Below the pieces are notes generated by a model. That model made no database searches. It saw only the letters and a program-made list of their open reading frames with translations, and had not been told where the DNA came from. A program made the position numbers and the translations under genes. A stretch of DNA of 64,000 nucleotides from positions 248,001-312,000 of the forward strand of contig NW_024067850.1 in the NCBI RefSeq assembly GCF_009389715.1. The letters are read 5' to 3'. This stretch comes from Phoenix dactylifera (Eukaryota > Streptophyta > Magnoliopsida > Arecales > Arecaceae). Of this stretch, positions 45,079-58,555 are shown piece after piece. Every line of letters begins with the position of its first letter. Positions within the stretch are counted from its first letter, which is position 1.

Positions 45079-48000
45079 ATGACCTGGGTGGGAAATGAAA
45101 GGTTGCTATTTGTCATTCTATGAGCAAATAGAGCATTCACAGTGGTTGATATTGGGAGGACCATCGATTCAATTCTTTCAGCCAAGATTTTTTGAAGCTT
45201 TTAGAGAATTTGTGGTAGCGAATGTGATAATCTTGGAACTAGTGCAGATGATATGAATCATTTTGTTTTCTGGTAAGCTTTTCTTGTTTCTGGTGTTTCT
45301 CTTTGCGTTGATTTAGCTCTCTCTGTGAGCAATTATTTATCCAGATAGTGTTTTCGTATAATGGAGTTGATCGTGGATTAGTAAGTTCTGTGTGTGCACC
45401 GAGGGGGGTTTCTGTTTGAGATGTGAGAGTTGACAATTTGGTATGGATGCGGTAAATATGAATATGTATGATTTAGAAAATGAAAATTGCATGTTCCTGT
45501 TATTTATATGTTCTTGCATCAACTTATGTTCAGTATTTCAGAGGTTGTGTTCCTTTATCATAGGATGTCATATTCTAGGATAGTGTTTTGGGATATATTA
45601 GCCACCATTAGCACTTTCACTCAAAGAGACAAGTAGTTGTTGATGTCTGCAGGGTGAATAATTGAGGCAATTCCCTTCTATTCTGTTGTTTCCATTTTAT
45701 CATAAACTGTCCTCTTTCATGAGAGTCAGGACACTCCTCAAGTATGTCTTTTATGAAGATCAATGTCAAAATTATATTACTGATTACGAATTCCAGCTTC
45801 CAAAACATACGAGCAATTTTAAAATGCATTCATTTCATATTTATGTCAAACCAGGGATGGCTTTGGAGACAATTTTTGACCATAATGGTATATGTATCTA
45901 TTTCTTTTTGTTGGAGGCCACTATTGTTGTAACGTTTCTAGTTATAAGCCTTGTATATATGGTTGCAGTAAACTTGGTTTCTGGTATATTGGAAAGAATG
46001 ATGTCTATAAGAATTCACTTGTTTCTGGGATATCCAGGGAGACACTTGAGCATGTTATGTTTGCTGGTTTGTGCTTATGTCCATCTTCAAAATCTTGAAG
46101 ATGCTTAATAATGATTTTAAGCCTGTTAAAAACATATGACCCCTCGCTCTGATGGAAAATATGCAGATATTAGGCCATGAAAACAGTCTATAATTCAGTT
46201 TAAGTTTTGGGTTTTTTAAATATGATTACCCTGCCACCAACTTGAATACACCTAAGTTGAAGGTCTGCAGTTATCCCTACAAATTGATGGACTCTTTGCT
46301 GCTTGTTCTTTTTTACTTGATTGATTTTTAATGATGGAGGGACAACCTCATGTTAGAAGAGTGTCACTGCCTGCATTTAACGCTCCATACTGTTATTGAA
46401 ATTTGCATTGTTAGGAACTCTCTATGAAATATTGCTAACACAGCAGCTTATGCGATCATCAACTTGTCTCTAAAGTTGCCAAAAGTAACAATTTATGCAA
46501 TGCCAACTCTACATAATATAGAAGGCAGCTTTTATCTTTTATGTATTTAACAACTACATGTAAAACGATTTTAGTTTGCATTTTTATTTGGCTTTTATTT
46601 TTTTTAGTTCACCTAGTGCTTTTTCAGGATGAATATCTTCTAAAATACATTCAGTTATTATGTTACTAATACTTATGGTCCAACTATATTTGGAGTGGAA
46701 GCACAAATCCTTCTTGAGCATCTATACTGCACTTTTCTCTTCCTTTCTGACCAACCCACAAATTTCTGAATGTTCTTCCCTTCCTTAGGTATTATCAATT
46801 TCCCTTTGACTTTGAAAGGATGAGGAATCTCAAATATGCCAGAATTTGGTTTGACAGATTTTGTGTAAGAATTGTTATCAATGTAGAAATTGAGTTCTTT
46901 TTCTTTTTATGTCGTCAAAAATTTAAAAGAAATATTATATTACGTCTATATTGCTGAATAAATATTCTATTTTTCAGGGAGATGTGTGGAGTTTTTGATG
47001 TTAATCCAACATTATCTGCTTTCTGGAAGCCTCCTTTACGGTCTTTTTACAGAACCAGGCAGTGCTTCAGGAAGTTGTAGCTACAATATTTCAACATCAG
47101 GAATTGTCAAAAGGTGATTGAATAATCATCTCCTCCCTGATGGGTAAGAGATTCACTTTTTCTAATTTGACCATTGCCTTGCTATAATCATATTTGTGCT
47201 TCTAAAAGGATTTTGAGTTAGGTTATTTTTTGATAGGTGATTGCTAATATTTGTATAATACATTTTTAGTGATACTTTACAAGTTTGTAAATGCTTATAT
47301 GTGTTCATCTTCTTCGAGACAACCAACTTTTAGACTGTTGTATTTTCTTATATATTTCCTTCAGAGTGGCATTACATATCAGTTTCTAAAAGTTATTCCT
47401 GCATTTTTTTTTTACTCCAATTTTCATTATTTTTGAGTATTGATTAACTCATCTGTTGATTTGTATATGGTAGAATCAACTTAAGGTTTCCTTTAACACT
47501 AATCAAACCTCCAACTTTCCATAGCCAGTTCGGTCATTATACATATCTTCTCAAAATGTAGGGACTTCTCCAAGTATTTATTGGCAATGTTGGTGCCTAT
47601 ACCTCGACTAACTAAATGGTTCTATCTTCATAAGATTGGTTTTAAGATTCATCTCTCGGCCTGTAGAGTTTGAGAACATTTTATGGCCAGCTGTCGAACT
47701 GACATCAACCCTCTGACTCTGTGCTAGTTTTTAACCAAGGTATCTTTGGTAATGAGTGAGTTCAGATATGAAACCTAAAATAGCAATGGTTTTGTTGGAT
47801 TCTATGTTATTGGTTACAGTAGTTCCTCAGATATGGGGAACTACAGTTGGCATCAAAATTAAATTAAAGAGATACTTTAACATGTGAATCCATATGTTTG
47901 CTGTATTATTGAATAATGATTGAAGAATGTCAGATATCTTGCATACAATTTTTTAACAATTTGGATTTTAATGCATTTGTTGCTCATGTTGAGGAATATA

Positions 48001-48240
48001 CCATCAAAATTTCTAGAAATGTGCAGTGACACCTCTTATATTTCTTACTATTAGCAAGTAAAAATCCTGCATTGCCCTCACATACACAGCACTTCTTGAA
48101 GAAATTTAATTCAGATGGTGTTAGGTGTTAGAGAACTGAAGAGAATGTCTTATTGGGCGTTATCAACTAATTCAAGTAGCAAGAGTTCAATTTTACTTAA
48201 ACGATCAAAAACTTTTTTGTGAAGATGCACAAAACCCTTT
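45079..48240. other. TML 3' region and gene-poor spacer
   Basis: I recognise no gene here. The open frame at 45662-46108 is hydrophobic and AT-rich, with no family match. Splice-like AG/GT sites around 46790-47110 could belong to an untranslated transcript, but nothing shows this. Confidence 0.4.
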
Positions 48241-48708
48241 GGACTTGTTTGGTTTATGAGAAGAATTTTTCTTCATCGGAATATTTTTTTGGAGAAGCTG
48301 ATGGATGAGTATATGATGCTTTGAAAAGTGAGTTTTGTATGTTTGGTTGACCATTGAAAAGTGGCACATTTCAAACTGGTTTATGTTTGGCTGAGCATCT
48401 ATTTTCTTAGGAAAGTCGTGTAAAGACCTATTATGCACTTAATAAAGGGAAAAGCCTTATCCCATTTTATCTAAAAGCTTAAGGGTACTTTTGGCCCAAA
48501 AAATACCCCAATTTCTAACCAATGGAAATTGGACTTTCCCATATCCTGCATGTTTCTTTTTTTTTCATAAAATGTGGGAATCTAATTTCCATGAGAAAGC
48601 TAGTTTTCCATCTCTTTTCTTTGAAAACTCCAACCAAATATGAGACACTTCTCTATTTTTTCGTTGACCACACTTTCCCCCTTCTCTTCCTGCGAACCAA
48701 ACAAGTCC
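48241..48708. mobile_element. MITE, family A copy 2
   Basis: The 468-bp element has ends GGACTTGTTTGGTT on the left and GGACTTGTTTGGTTCGCAGG read inward from the right. It belongs to the same family as the 18.4-kb element, sharing length, order of internal blocks and end sequence. Flanks are CCCTTT and TTAGAT; a 3-bp TTT/TTA near-duplication hints at PIF/Harbinger. Confidence 0.65.
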
Positions 48709-51700
48709 TTAGATCTGAACCAATATTGGTAAAAGCTAGTGAATAGAGGCTGAATTCTTGCAATAGTCCAGGAACTTATGCATGAACTCTGCCTATAACT
48801 ATTGAAACCTAGGGGGAAAATAATCTTTAGGTAGATGATTTTTGGCTTTCATTCCATGAAAATCTTGAAACAAGCGCTGCAAGTTTGGGAAGATGTAGTT
48901 GGACAATAGGTTATACCTCTGTTGTTGACATTTGAGTATAATAATTGACTAAAACGCTGCACATAATATGCATTTATGTAAATATCATTATTCTGATCAA
49001 GAATGGAGCAACACTCATAAGGTTAGAGATGTAAAAACCAAGAACTGGAAAGGTATTCTGTTATGAAGCAATCGGATAAATGTGGATGATAGTGATGAGT
49101 GATCTTTTTTTTTTTGAAGGACCTCCATCTTAAGATAAAAATGATTCTCTTTTATGGATGACATTGATTTGATGGAAGGCCAGCCACCTCTTCCAGAGCC
49201 TTTGAGGCTAGGAAACGATTCTGATTTTGGCCAGCCAGCGGGAACACGAGCAAAGGCAACTTCCAAGTCAGCAGGTACTAGCTTGATAGCTTGACCATGA
49301 CTGTAACTTCTATCCATGACGTTGATTTGATGACTGTAATTTCTATCTTCGCCTTTGGTTGAGCTTTTTAGGTCTTAGAGAGCAAGCAATTTGGCTCGGC
49401 AAAACATGTTCATTGATTATATGGTTATATGAAACAAGAAGTAAAAAGAATTTCTCTGTATAAATTGTCAATAGGAATGATCAGGGGAGTGTCTCCATGT
49501 GATATAACCATGATTTCTGGTTGATGACTTGTCTAGCAGGTATGAGCACGAATGGAGAATAAACTGAAGACTCTGTTGATTTCATGTGAAAAATGACTTG
49601 TTAACAATAGATAACCTTGGTCCGGAACAAATGAATGCTTGTGCTGATGACGAGTGTGGACCTACTGGACTGTCAAATATTGGTAGATAGAATTCCAACA
49701 TCATTTGTTTTTCATGAGATTCTCTTAAAGCAGCAACTTTAATACGACCCTTTGTTGGTAAGCCGACTGTGAACCCTTAAGCGAACTACTTGATGGGAGC
49801 TTTTTTGCCCACTCTCACAGGCTGAAGGTAAGTATGGTGTTCTTTATAGGGTTTGGCTTGGTGATACATTTTCCTAACAGAGTTGAATGCAACATTTTCC
49901 ATCTGCTTTCCAGATTAACATGGTGTTCTGTGATATTGTAAGACATTCTATAATTGAATTTTCAGTTCCACCTCCATTATTGAATGTGTATAGTCCCAAT
50001 TTAAAGAAAAGCATATTGGATCAAACTAACATCATCAGAAGTTTTCTCCAACTTGGCACCAAGAGTAATATGCGTAGGGACATTTAATCATTTGTCTCCC
50101 CAACAAAAAAAAACACTACTGATGCAGCACTTTTTTTTTTTTAATGGATAAGTTTCTTATATTCTTTATTCAGCAATATATTTTGTCTACTCCTATGTAA
50201 GCATTTTTTTTGTCACCTAATCTATCCTTTGCTTATGCATAGAGTTCAAATTTTTAACCTGAAAGCTGAATTATTGTGTAAATTAAAGCAAAACATCATA
50301 TCCATTCATTCAAATTTAGCTTTTCTACAGATATATCCTATCTGCTAATTTCCAAGACTAATTCTGCCACAGAAGCAATAGAAAATCAGATTCGCCTGGA
50401 GAGGGGGTTTCTTCAGATCAATCTGTAAATAATTCCGCTATATGTCTTTTAAGCAATTAGGCTGTGTTTGGACACTGAATAGCTAACCAAGGAGTAGGTA
50501 GATTTAATCATCTGTAACCACCCCCTAACCAGCTAACTAGCTGTTAAAAGTTATCCACTGTTTGATTGATGTTCCCAGTTTGGTGGGATAAATTGCAGAA
50601 AATGTAAGAACATAAAGTGAAGAGAACAAAAAGCTTTTAATGTTTAACTTTGTTTTGCTTAATATCTTTGGAGCCTTTGATCAAATAATTTTATCTATTA
50701 CTTTTTGGGTGGTTAAACCAATAACTTTTCCTTATCCACTACTTAATCAACATCAAAAGAAAGGAGTTTGCTGTATAATACATTTCTAGGGTCATGTTTA
50801 CAAGATTAGAGTCACTTGATCATAAGTTTCATATTGCAAATAAGAAGATGCAGCATCAACCAAGAGGACTGGCTTAAGAGAATTACATTGATGGGACTGT
50901 TTTTGGAGGATCTATGGAATGTATTGCTTTGTACTCTCAAAGATCAAAAGCTATGGCTGCAAAGTGAAGCATGGTAAAGGCATTGATGATACGAAAGTAT
51001 TTGCTATGAGTTAAGGCTATTTCTCAAGGATTGGGAAAATGTGCATTGATAGCTTTGGATGTTTACTTAGTGTGGTGGATCTCATCAGGCTCAAGTACTA
51101 TCAGACATCTGACCTACTGATGATGGATGACATGCATGATTTGATTAAGTTAAAACTTTCAAGGTACTCATTTGGCAAATAGCAGATCCTGTGGTAGATC
51201 GGCTGGCACTGATGGTGTTAAGTATTGATAGAACTTACTGAGTGCAGGTGTGGATAACATTTTAAGCCTTATGCGAAACTGTGAGCAATTGGAGGACGTT
51301 AGCTTAAAGACTCAATTTACAAAATATGTAAGCCCAAATTCTCAATTTAGCAGAGTAAAGAAAACTAAAAGAATTCGAGAAGCGAAGCAATTTCAGTAAA
51401 ACGTTGATCCTCTTATGGTGGATACGCTCTGAAACCATCATAACTGTTAGAATGAATGTTGCTGGTTCCCAGATCTATTCTCAGTCAAACTCTCGATCAA
51501 TCCGGCGAACTGTGAACGTGAAAGCTGCTCTCAGATGGAACCAAAGAATTGCACTATTGGAGTGAGTTTAAAGTGAAGTGCTCACTAGGGGAAGTATCTC
51601 CGGCCGCTCGCTCTCTTTGAAGCCAAAGCCACTGAGATTAGAGATACGTTAATCTGAGGGCCAGAAGCACAACCAAACGCGTCTCACGCACCGCCACTTG

Positions 51701-54381
51701 GGTGCGCAACGTAACCGGTCAAATCGCGAGTATGATCCGAACCATCTCTTCAGCTTGGTTTCTATTGTTTTCTTTTTTTATTAATTCAGCTTGCCGTTCG
51801 TTCCAGAAGATTTTGAATTGGAAAAATTTAGTTTGTTTCTGGTTTGAATGTTCAGAAAACCAATTCAAACTTATTCAATCCAAACCATTTGTATATTTAA
51901 GTATATATGTTCGAACTGACTCGACCTGACCAAATCCAACCTATATGTATATATTAGTATATACATTCAAATTGATCCGATCTGATCCGACCTATATGCA
52001 TATATAAATATATATATTTAAATTAACCCAAGCTGACCTGCCTCATATGTACATATATATATTTTAAGTTTTTTATTTTTTTATATGTTTAGACTTGGTC
52101 TGGCTCATGTATTTCAGCAGATTGAACATCAATTCTATATAAACAGAATTTTTATTTTTAAAATTAACCCATTTCATATGGCCCAATCTATTGAACATCA
52201 ACTTGATAAACCAACCCAAACCGAATATTTAGGATCGGTTTGAACTGATTATTTTAGTAGATCGGTTCGGTTTCAGCTTTTGGAAACTCGTTTAAGCCGG
52301 TTGGGTTCTAAAAATAGCTCCAAACCGAACCGTGCACATCTCTAATTGCCACCTCATCAGAACGCCGGCAAAAGAGCCAGCGTATATCTATTATAATTTA
52401 TAAAAGGGAATCCAAGCTCCATCTCCCCCAATTTGTACCAGTATACCCCATTTCACAGCCTCTCAATCTTTTCTCTATCCTGCTTCTTTCCAGTCTCAAA
52501 CGTCTTAGTGCTGGTCGATTCCTTAATTCATGTTTTAGGGTTGTGGGATTAAGTCTGATTGTTAGAATTGAAATGCTGTTTGCTTCTCTGAAAAATCTTT
52601 TCTTCTTCTCATCTGATAACTCCATGAGCTAACCAAAGCCTCTGAAATTTCGTTGTATAAGTTGTGCAACAAAAAGGGATTATCAGTCCAGTTTGCCAAA
52701 AAGCAAAGCAGGAAAGAAAGAAGAAACGGGTTCCATTTCATCTGATCATGGCCTAGTAGTGGTATTGTTCATGGTTTAATGGTGAATAAATCATGTTCCT
52801 AGTAGCAGGCTTTTCTTGTCTAGGTTGGTGCATCTATTTCTTAATCTTAATTGCCAGAAACTTGTTCATGAACCAGCTTTCTTAATTGGATTTTCTTTCT
52901 TTTCCCTTAAAAGTGATAAAATTTGCATTTGACATCGTGGAGACTTTGATTGAATAAGTCAAAAGCAGTGGCGATGGTCAAAAGTCGTATTATTCATTAG
53001 TCAACTCCTGTCTCAACTTTTACTTTTGTCCCTTTGCTGTTACAGTGCCTAGCTTCGAAGATGTTTCAGCTCCCTTACTTATTTGAGATTCACGCTATAA
53101 GAAAGTAGTGTATGTCAGAGAAACGCTTGCTTGCGTGGTGAGGGAGAATTTATTTGGCTTGTTGGGATAGTTTCATGAGCAGAGTTTTGTTTTAAGTGGT
53201 GATATGGCTTCTTTTTCTATCTTCCGTTGTACAACCTATGGGCCTATCCAAGCAAATTAATGAATTGTAAGTGTCACTTATACTAGGTACAGTTTATACC
53301 TAGGATTTTATAGTATAAGATAAACAGTATAAGTTTATCCCAGTCTACCTTGAGGATGGATAGCTCCCAAACACCTTCAGCTATCAGGTACATAATTTTA
53401 TCCAGTTTATCTGGTCAAACTCTCGTAATTACGCTTGTACCAGGTACAGTTTATACCTAGGATTCCATAGTATAAGTTTGAATTCGGTATGACCTGGTTT
53501 AAATCCCTCTCTTACTCTCTCTATTATTAGATAAAATTACAATTTAGGCCACCAATAATATATATTATAATATTAAGCAATATTATTCTATAGAATTATT
53601 GCAATAGTATCATATAACGTTAAATATTAGTATAATTTTTTAAAATGTAATCTACATAATATTAATATTATAATAGAATGTATAATGTAATATCGTAGTA
53701 TAATATTCCAATATATAATATAATACATAGTATTATTATAGAATAACATCGATTTAAAGCGCAAACTTCTCTAATTTTATAAAATATCATCATTTTCATC
53801 CACTTATCCCATAACAATATCTAAATAATATTTTTTTATCAATACGGGCATACTAGCAACTATTGAAATCTTGCTCTACAAAGAAAGGGCTATTGCTGAC
53901 CGAGTGATGGTGCCCCACCATTTCTCTAACATGAAGAACTGAAAAGAATGCAAAATTCATTTTTAATGCTCGTAAATCAAGTCTATATTTATTAAAAAGC
54001 TAGAAAGACATCATCTCAAGATAGCATTTTTCCTAAAAGGAATAAAACCTTCAAAAATATCTTAACTCATCTAGCTCTGCTTAATTTACTCTTTTTCACT
54101 AAAATTCAATTTCTAGATGTGCACAGACTCAAGCTTTATTCTACTGCATATCCAAAGTGCTGCACTCCGTCTCATTATTAGTTCACGGTATATCCCAAAG
54201 TAGACATTGCCAAAGTGCCGCCATGAATACAATACCGTGACCTCCAACTCGATAAAGTACGCCGCCTTTCCTCGAATGCGATTTAAATTCTTATAAAACA
54301 AATTGGGCAAAGAAAATGCCCACCGAATTCTCACCAGAATTCCCAGTTCAAGCCAGTGATGGGATATACAGGCTCTGGCCC
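48709..54381. other. Gene-poor spacer with repeats
   Basis: About 51880-52345 holds imperfect ~58-bp repeats of the type CTATATGTATATA plus GATCCGATCTGATCCGACC. It ends in ACCGTGCACATCTCTA, whose reverse complement TAGAGATGTGCACGG resembles the TIR of the hAT element at 10.4 kb, so this is probably a non-autonomous relative. A direct repeat (AGGTACAGTTTATACCTAGG) occurs at about 53286 and 53442. No gene is recognisable. Confidence 0.45.
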
Positions 54382-54936
54382 TCACACGTGCGAGACGAAG
54401 CTCGGCGGCGCCGCCGCGACGGCGCTCTCCACCCCGTTGCAGCTCAGCGACCGGAGCAATTTCCACGACTTGCTCCCTTGGCGGCTCCACCGCCCGGAAT
54501 CCTCAGGCACCCCCGCCGGGCACCGCCGCCTCTGCCGACTCCTGATGTCCTTTATCTCCATCGCCGCCGGCACTCTCACCGACCCGAGCACGAATAGGTA
54601 CCACCTCGAACGCGTCCTCGGCGTCTGGGGTGGCGGTGGGACTCTGAGGTCGGACTCCGGCGCCTTCCTCAGCCTCCGGTACCCTGTGGCGGCCTCCTGC
54701 TGCCATTGGTCGCGGGGGAGGCTTCTAGGCTTGTAGATTTCATCTTTCTTGGGCGGACGAGGTGGCGCCGCTCCGAAAGGAAGGAGCTTTCCTTGGAGGA
54801 ATACGTCGTCGGCGGTACACATCTCCACCGGGGAACGGGGGCCGTGGAAGAAGAATTCAAAGAGGTCGGTTCGCGGAGGGGCGGAGCAGCGGCCGGTGGG
54901 AGAGTTCCGGGCGTCGGAGAAGTGTGGACTGTTCAT
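54382..54936 (-). CDS. Conserved plant protein of unknown function, 184 aa
   Basis: The single-exon frame starts at the first ATG downstream of a TATA box (minus-strand TATAAATT, 55031-55024); an in-frame stop lies just upstream of the leader. Recognisable blocks are LFEFFF near the N terminus, CTADDVFLQGKLLPF (about 40-54), RWYLFVLGSVRVPAAMEIKD with the following IRSRQRRR in the middle, and SWKLLRSLSCNG near the C terminus. This order (FEFF, ADDVF.GKL.PF, RWY...P.EM..KDI..RQ.RR, SWKLL..LSC) matches a family of short plant proteins that I recall from Arabidopsis At1g12020/At1g62422, none with a known role. No signal peptide or membrane segment; it is basic and probably nuclear or cytosolic. 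GC-rich unlike its surroundings. Confidence 0.72.
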   Translation of the reverse strand: MNSPHFSDARNSPTGRCSAPPRTDLFEFFFHGPRSPVEMCTADDVFLQGKLLPFGAAPPRPPKKDEIYKPRSLPRDQWQQEAATGYRRLRKAPESDLRVPPPPQTPRTRSRWYLFVLGSVRVPAAMEIKDIRSRQRRRCPAGVPEDSGRWSRQGSKSWKLLRSLSCNGVESAVAAAPPSFVSHV

Positions 54937-55023
54937 TGGGAGGTCGGAGAGGGAGAGGGTGGACTCGTCGCCGTCGGATTCGTGGGGATCGGTGGGTGAG
55001 TGTACTTCGTCGTCGAGGCCCGG

Positions 55024-55031
55024 AATTTATA
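55024..55031 (-). promoter_or_regulatory. TATA box of the 184-aa protein gene
   Basis: TATAAATT on the minus strand lies 88 bp upstream of the ATG at 54936, leaving a leader of roughly 60 bases. Confidence 0.6.
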
Positions 55032-55338
55032 TTGGGGAAGGGGGGGTATATCAGAAAGAGAGAAGTTTTACTTTTCTTCGGTTCTAGAAGAGAGAAAATA
55101 AATGGAGGGAGCGAGACGGGGGTAAAAGACGATGGAAAGAGCGAAGCCGCTGGCCTTCGCTTCTCGAAGTTATGGCTTGGTCCGCTTAACGCGGCGACTG
55201 CTTACGTATATACTAAGGAGGAGGGTGCCTTTGGAGGCCAACATAAATGACTTTTGTCTTTTTTTTATATTATATAAATCAGAAAAGTTACATCATTGTA
55301 ATATAAATATATTGTTAAAAATTAAAAATAGAATACTT
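55032..55338. other. Upstream region of the 184-aa protein gene
   Basis: I see no second gene. The open frames here are shadows of GC-rich promoter sequence followed by AT-rich DNA. Confidence 0.4.
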
Positions 55339-55694
55339 AAAAATTTAGTCAGTAGAGCAGCTATAGAATATGATAAGCTGCATAGGTCGGCAGATCTTGG
55401 TCTCTTTTTAGTTCATCAATAAAAGATTCAACTTGGTTCCAGAAAATTAGCTGTGTGGTTCCTGCTTTCTTCTCTCCTAAGAAGCTTTCAACACCAACAA
55501 TGCCCTGTGGCTGCTTCTCTCTTTCTTTTTGAGCCAAACCTACTCTATTTTTGCTAACAGCCTCTCTTTATTGTAACTCAGATCCCAGAGGTGCTCTCTT
55601 TTATATTCATGTAATTTGTTTGCTCGGATTTTACAATAAAGGCCCGGTGGCTGTTTGCCTCCCTTGTCATAAAAAAAAAAAAAAAAACTTTAGT
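55339..55694 (+). mobile_element. 5'-truncated LINE 3' end, plus strand
   Basis: About 320 bp ending in AATAAAGGCCCGGTGGCTG, then TTTGCCTCCCTTGTCAT and a 17-base poly(A) (55671-55687). This closing sequence is typical of plant LINE 3' UTRs. Flanks AAAAATTTAGT (55339-55349) and AAAACTTTAGT (after the tail) look like a slightly diverged target duplication. The opposite orientation sets it apart from the other four LINE pieces in the window. Confidence 0.65.
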
Positions 55695-58555
55695 TGATGC
55701 TTATTGTCTCGTATATGTCGTTCATAGCAAAATTTTAAACTTAAAAAATTGTAAGCAACTACTCTGTGAAATGGAGAGTTCAGGCTCGCAAGCTATATAT
55801 AACAGATTAAATTATGCAATGTTAGCAATCTATGTAGAAGCTCTTCTACATGCTTATATATCACTTTATCTTACGGCGGAAAGATCTTGTTTATTGCTTG
55901 TAGCAAATACAAGGAAATCGAGATAGTGTATCCTAATTAGCCTTTTCATATCTTTATACCTGGACTTGATTTTCGACTATGAACTATTGGAATAAGTGAA
56001 TTTGTAATTGGGCTAAGATGGCTTCGTAGAAGTGATGTGCATGTTATGCATGCCAATTTTTAATGCACCTATAGCATGATTTCTTCGACTTTAATTTGGT
56101 GCGGGATACATGCAAAGAATGTAACCATCTTTTAGGCTAGCAGCTTTCAATAAAACATAATCGAACTCGATCAGATAGATAAAACTGATATTTTTGCAAA
56201 CAATAAAAAATAACCGCATCATTTACATGTCGTAGCATGCAAAGTTTTGGTTATACGGAAGCAATCAATTTCCCAGTCAAGTTATAAGAAGAAAATTAGG
56301 AGGCAGAAACATTCGACAAGAGCATGACTTTGATGTGTTTTCCTTGTGATCTTACTTACGTCCATGTATTCCCAGGTAAGGAGTCCTTGGCGTGGAACGG
56401 ACTAGTGTTCGCGGACCGTGAGACGGACCTTTTGGGTTAGTCCGTCTCCTCTCGTCTTCCTTCGGGCTTCGCATCCCATTGTAGGGTCCTCGTCAACGGC
56501 CTCGCTGCGTCCAGAACAGGATGAACCATTCTTTGCCTTCGGAAAAGGGGAAACTCTAGAAGTAGCTTAGGACGGTTGCTTTCCACGGTCCAAATCTTTT
56601 ATTGTGTCATTATAGTTTATTTTCGAAGTCCTCCAGTTCAACCTCCAGTTTAAGAATCCCGTTTAGAAATGAATCCGATGTGTTGCGACTTCTAGAAGTG
56701 TTTTGGATTGGGTTGATTGGATTAGATGGTAGGCTAAACGGTTTTATGTGATATGTGTTGGATCCGACCTCTGTGGACATCATCCAACCGGCTAATAGCA
56801 ACTCACCACATAGCTATCATTAGAAATGTAATAAAACTTATCCAATGGGCGATGGTTATAATTTGGCCCATGATCGTACACAGTTAAGCTCTGAATACAA
56901 CGTGCAAGCAGTTACCGAATAGTTAAGATGCATGTCCGCCTTACTCGATAATGAATGCTGACCTGCATCATATACAAATAACAATTGAAGACCTCCATGT
57001 ACACTTTTTTTTTGTTTACTCAACTTTATTGTTTTAGGCATCGAAGAGTTTCTGTCAGACAAACTCCAGTAAATGAACTTCTTCTATGGGTGGCAATCCG
57101 AATGAGATCGGATCAAAAATTCATCAAGTTAGATCTGACATGTTTGTTAAACAGATCAAAATTTAGATCTGAACTCGATCTGTTTATTAAATAAGTAACC
57201 CAATCCGACCTGCATAACCCATTTTTAAACAGGTCAAGTTAGGTTAAATGGGTTATATAAGTTAAGTAGTTTTTAACAAACTTAGTAAATTAAAGCGGAT
57301 CGAATAAAACAGGATAGAAGCAGTTGAAGTAGGTTTTAAATATGTTAAACAGGTCTTAAACAGATTAAATGAGTTAAACAGATTATCTGATCCAATCCAA
57401 CATGAATATTAAATAGGTTAAATGGTCAAATGTCTGAAATCCGAAGCCGACCCGAATGTTAAATAGGTTAAACATGTCGACCTGATTTAAACTCATTTAG
57501 CCCATGCCTACTTATGGCAAATCGAATACGGATCGAGTTGACAGGCTAGATCATTTTTTATCGGCCTTCAGTTGAATGATCAGAGCTAAACAAGCTTCTT
57601 CATCCGAGCACAACCATAGCCAACTATTCTCGCCAGCTAGCTTCTTCAGCTCGGAGTTCATCCGATCGCTCTACGCTTGGAGCTTGGATTTTGATGGTAA
57701 CATTATGAATTGGTTATATTCCGTGCAAATATAGAGATTGTTTTTTGGTACAAATATAGAGATTGTTTCACTGTAGTTCCATGAGAGCAAATTATCCGAG
57801 AATATAAACTTCGACTAAAAATAAATTTTTTAAGGGGGAGGCAACGAAAAACCGAAACCAATGACTGGCGGTCTGACCCAAGTGTATGCACTCATGGAAG
57901 TGATGTTATATATTGGTGCCCTTTGCCCCGGGCATGATCGATGAGGCATCATGCGGACGCTTCTCGACTCTTGGTACAAATTCCAACCCGATGGTCATCA
58001 TCGTTTCGACCTGAAGGTGTTGGACCTCTACCTAGATGCTATCATGGGAGCACTGGGGACTTCCACAAAGCTCATAACATAATGTCACGAACCTTGAGGG
58101 AGAATAGCCAATATATTTCTGGGGATAAGATCGAGCGTTTAGGATTCCCACATGAAATCATTCATGTGCCAGTATTCGACATTCGCTTTAATTTTTCTTT
58201 TTTTCAGGAAAGTAGACTGTGACTGCAAGGTGACGGCCATGGCATCGAGACATTTTAGAATTAACCTTACATCATGACATGGAAGAACATATGCACAAAA
58301 ATGGACAAAAGAAATAAAGTCAGCTTCAAAAGGCTGTGAGGTTGAAAGAAGGTAGCTACAAATGCATGAAAAGCGATGTAGGTTACCTAAGGTATTGTTT
58401 TGTCTCGCGTCTGAAAGAACTGCAAGCAGCTCTGCCACGGAAGGCATGGGTTCATCGGTTTTGGGGGCATCAGCTTGAAACCAAAAAAATTAGTTCTAAC
58501 CTTATAGGTTCATGGTTGCAGCAAATTGAATCATAAGGCTTTGTTTGTTTGTTTG
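55695..58555. other. Gene-poor spacer
   Basis: 57085-57510 carries recurrent GGTTAAAT/TTAAACAGGT words and GATCTG/CAGATC pairs, the composition of a non-autonomous hAT-like element, but I could not pair its ends. Frames at 57941-58536 on both strands match no family. Confidence 0.4.

Noticed and set aside
45662-46108. Hydrophobic 148-codon frame
   Set aside because: AT-rich, overlapping other frames, with no recognisable family; it looks like chance.
54113-54490. 125-codon minus-strand frame next to the orphan gene
   Set aside because: It overlaps the 3' end of the better supported 184-aa frame in another phase and continues into AT-rich spacer.
52140-57500. Possible LTR retrotransposon in the gene-poor spacers
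   Set aside because: I saw no paired long direct repeats, primer-binding site or gag/pol motif; the recurring words fit small non-autonomous DNA elements better.
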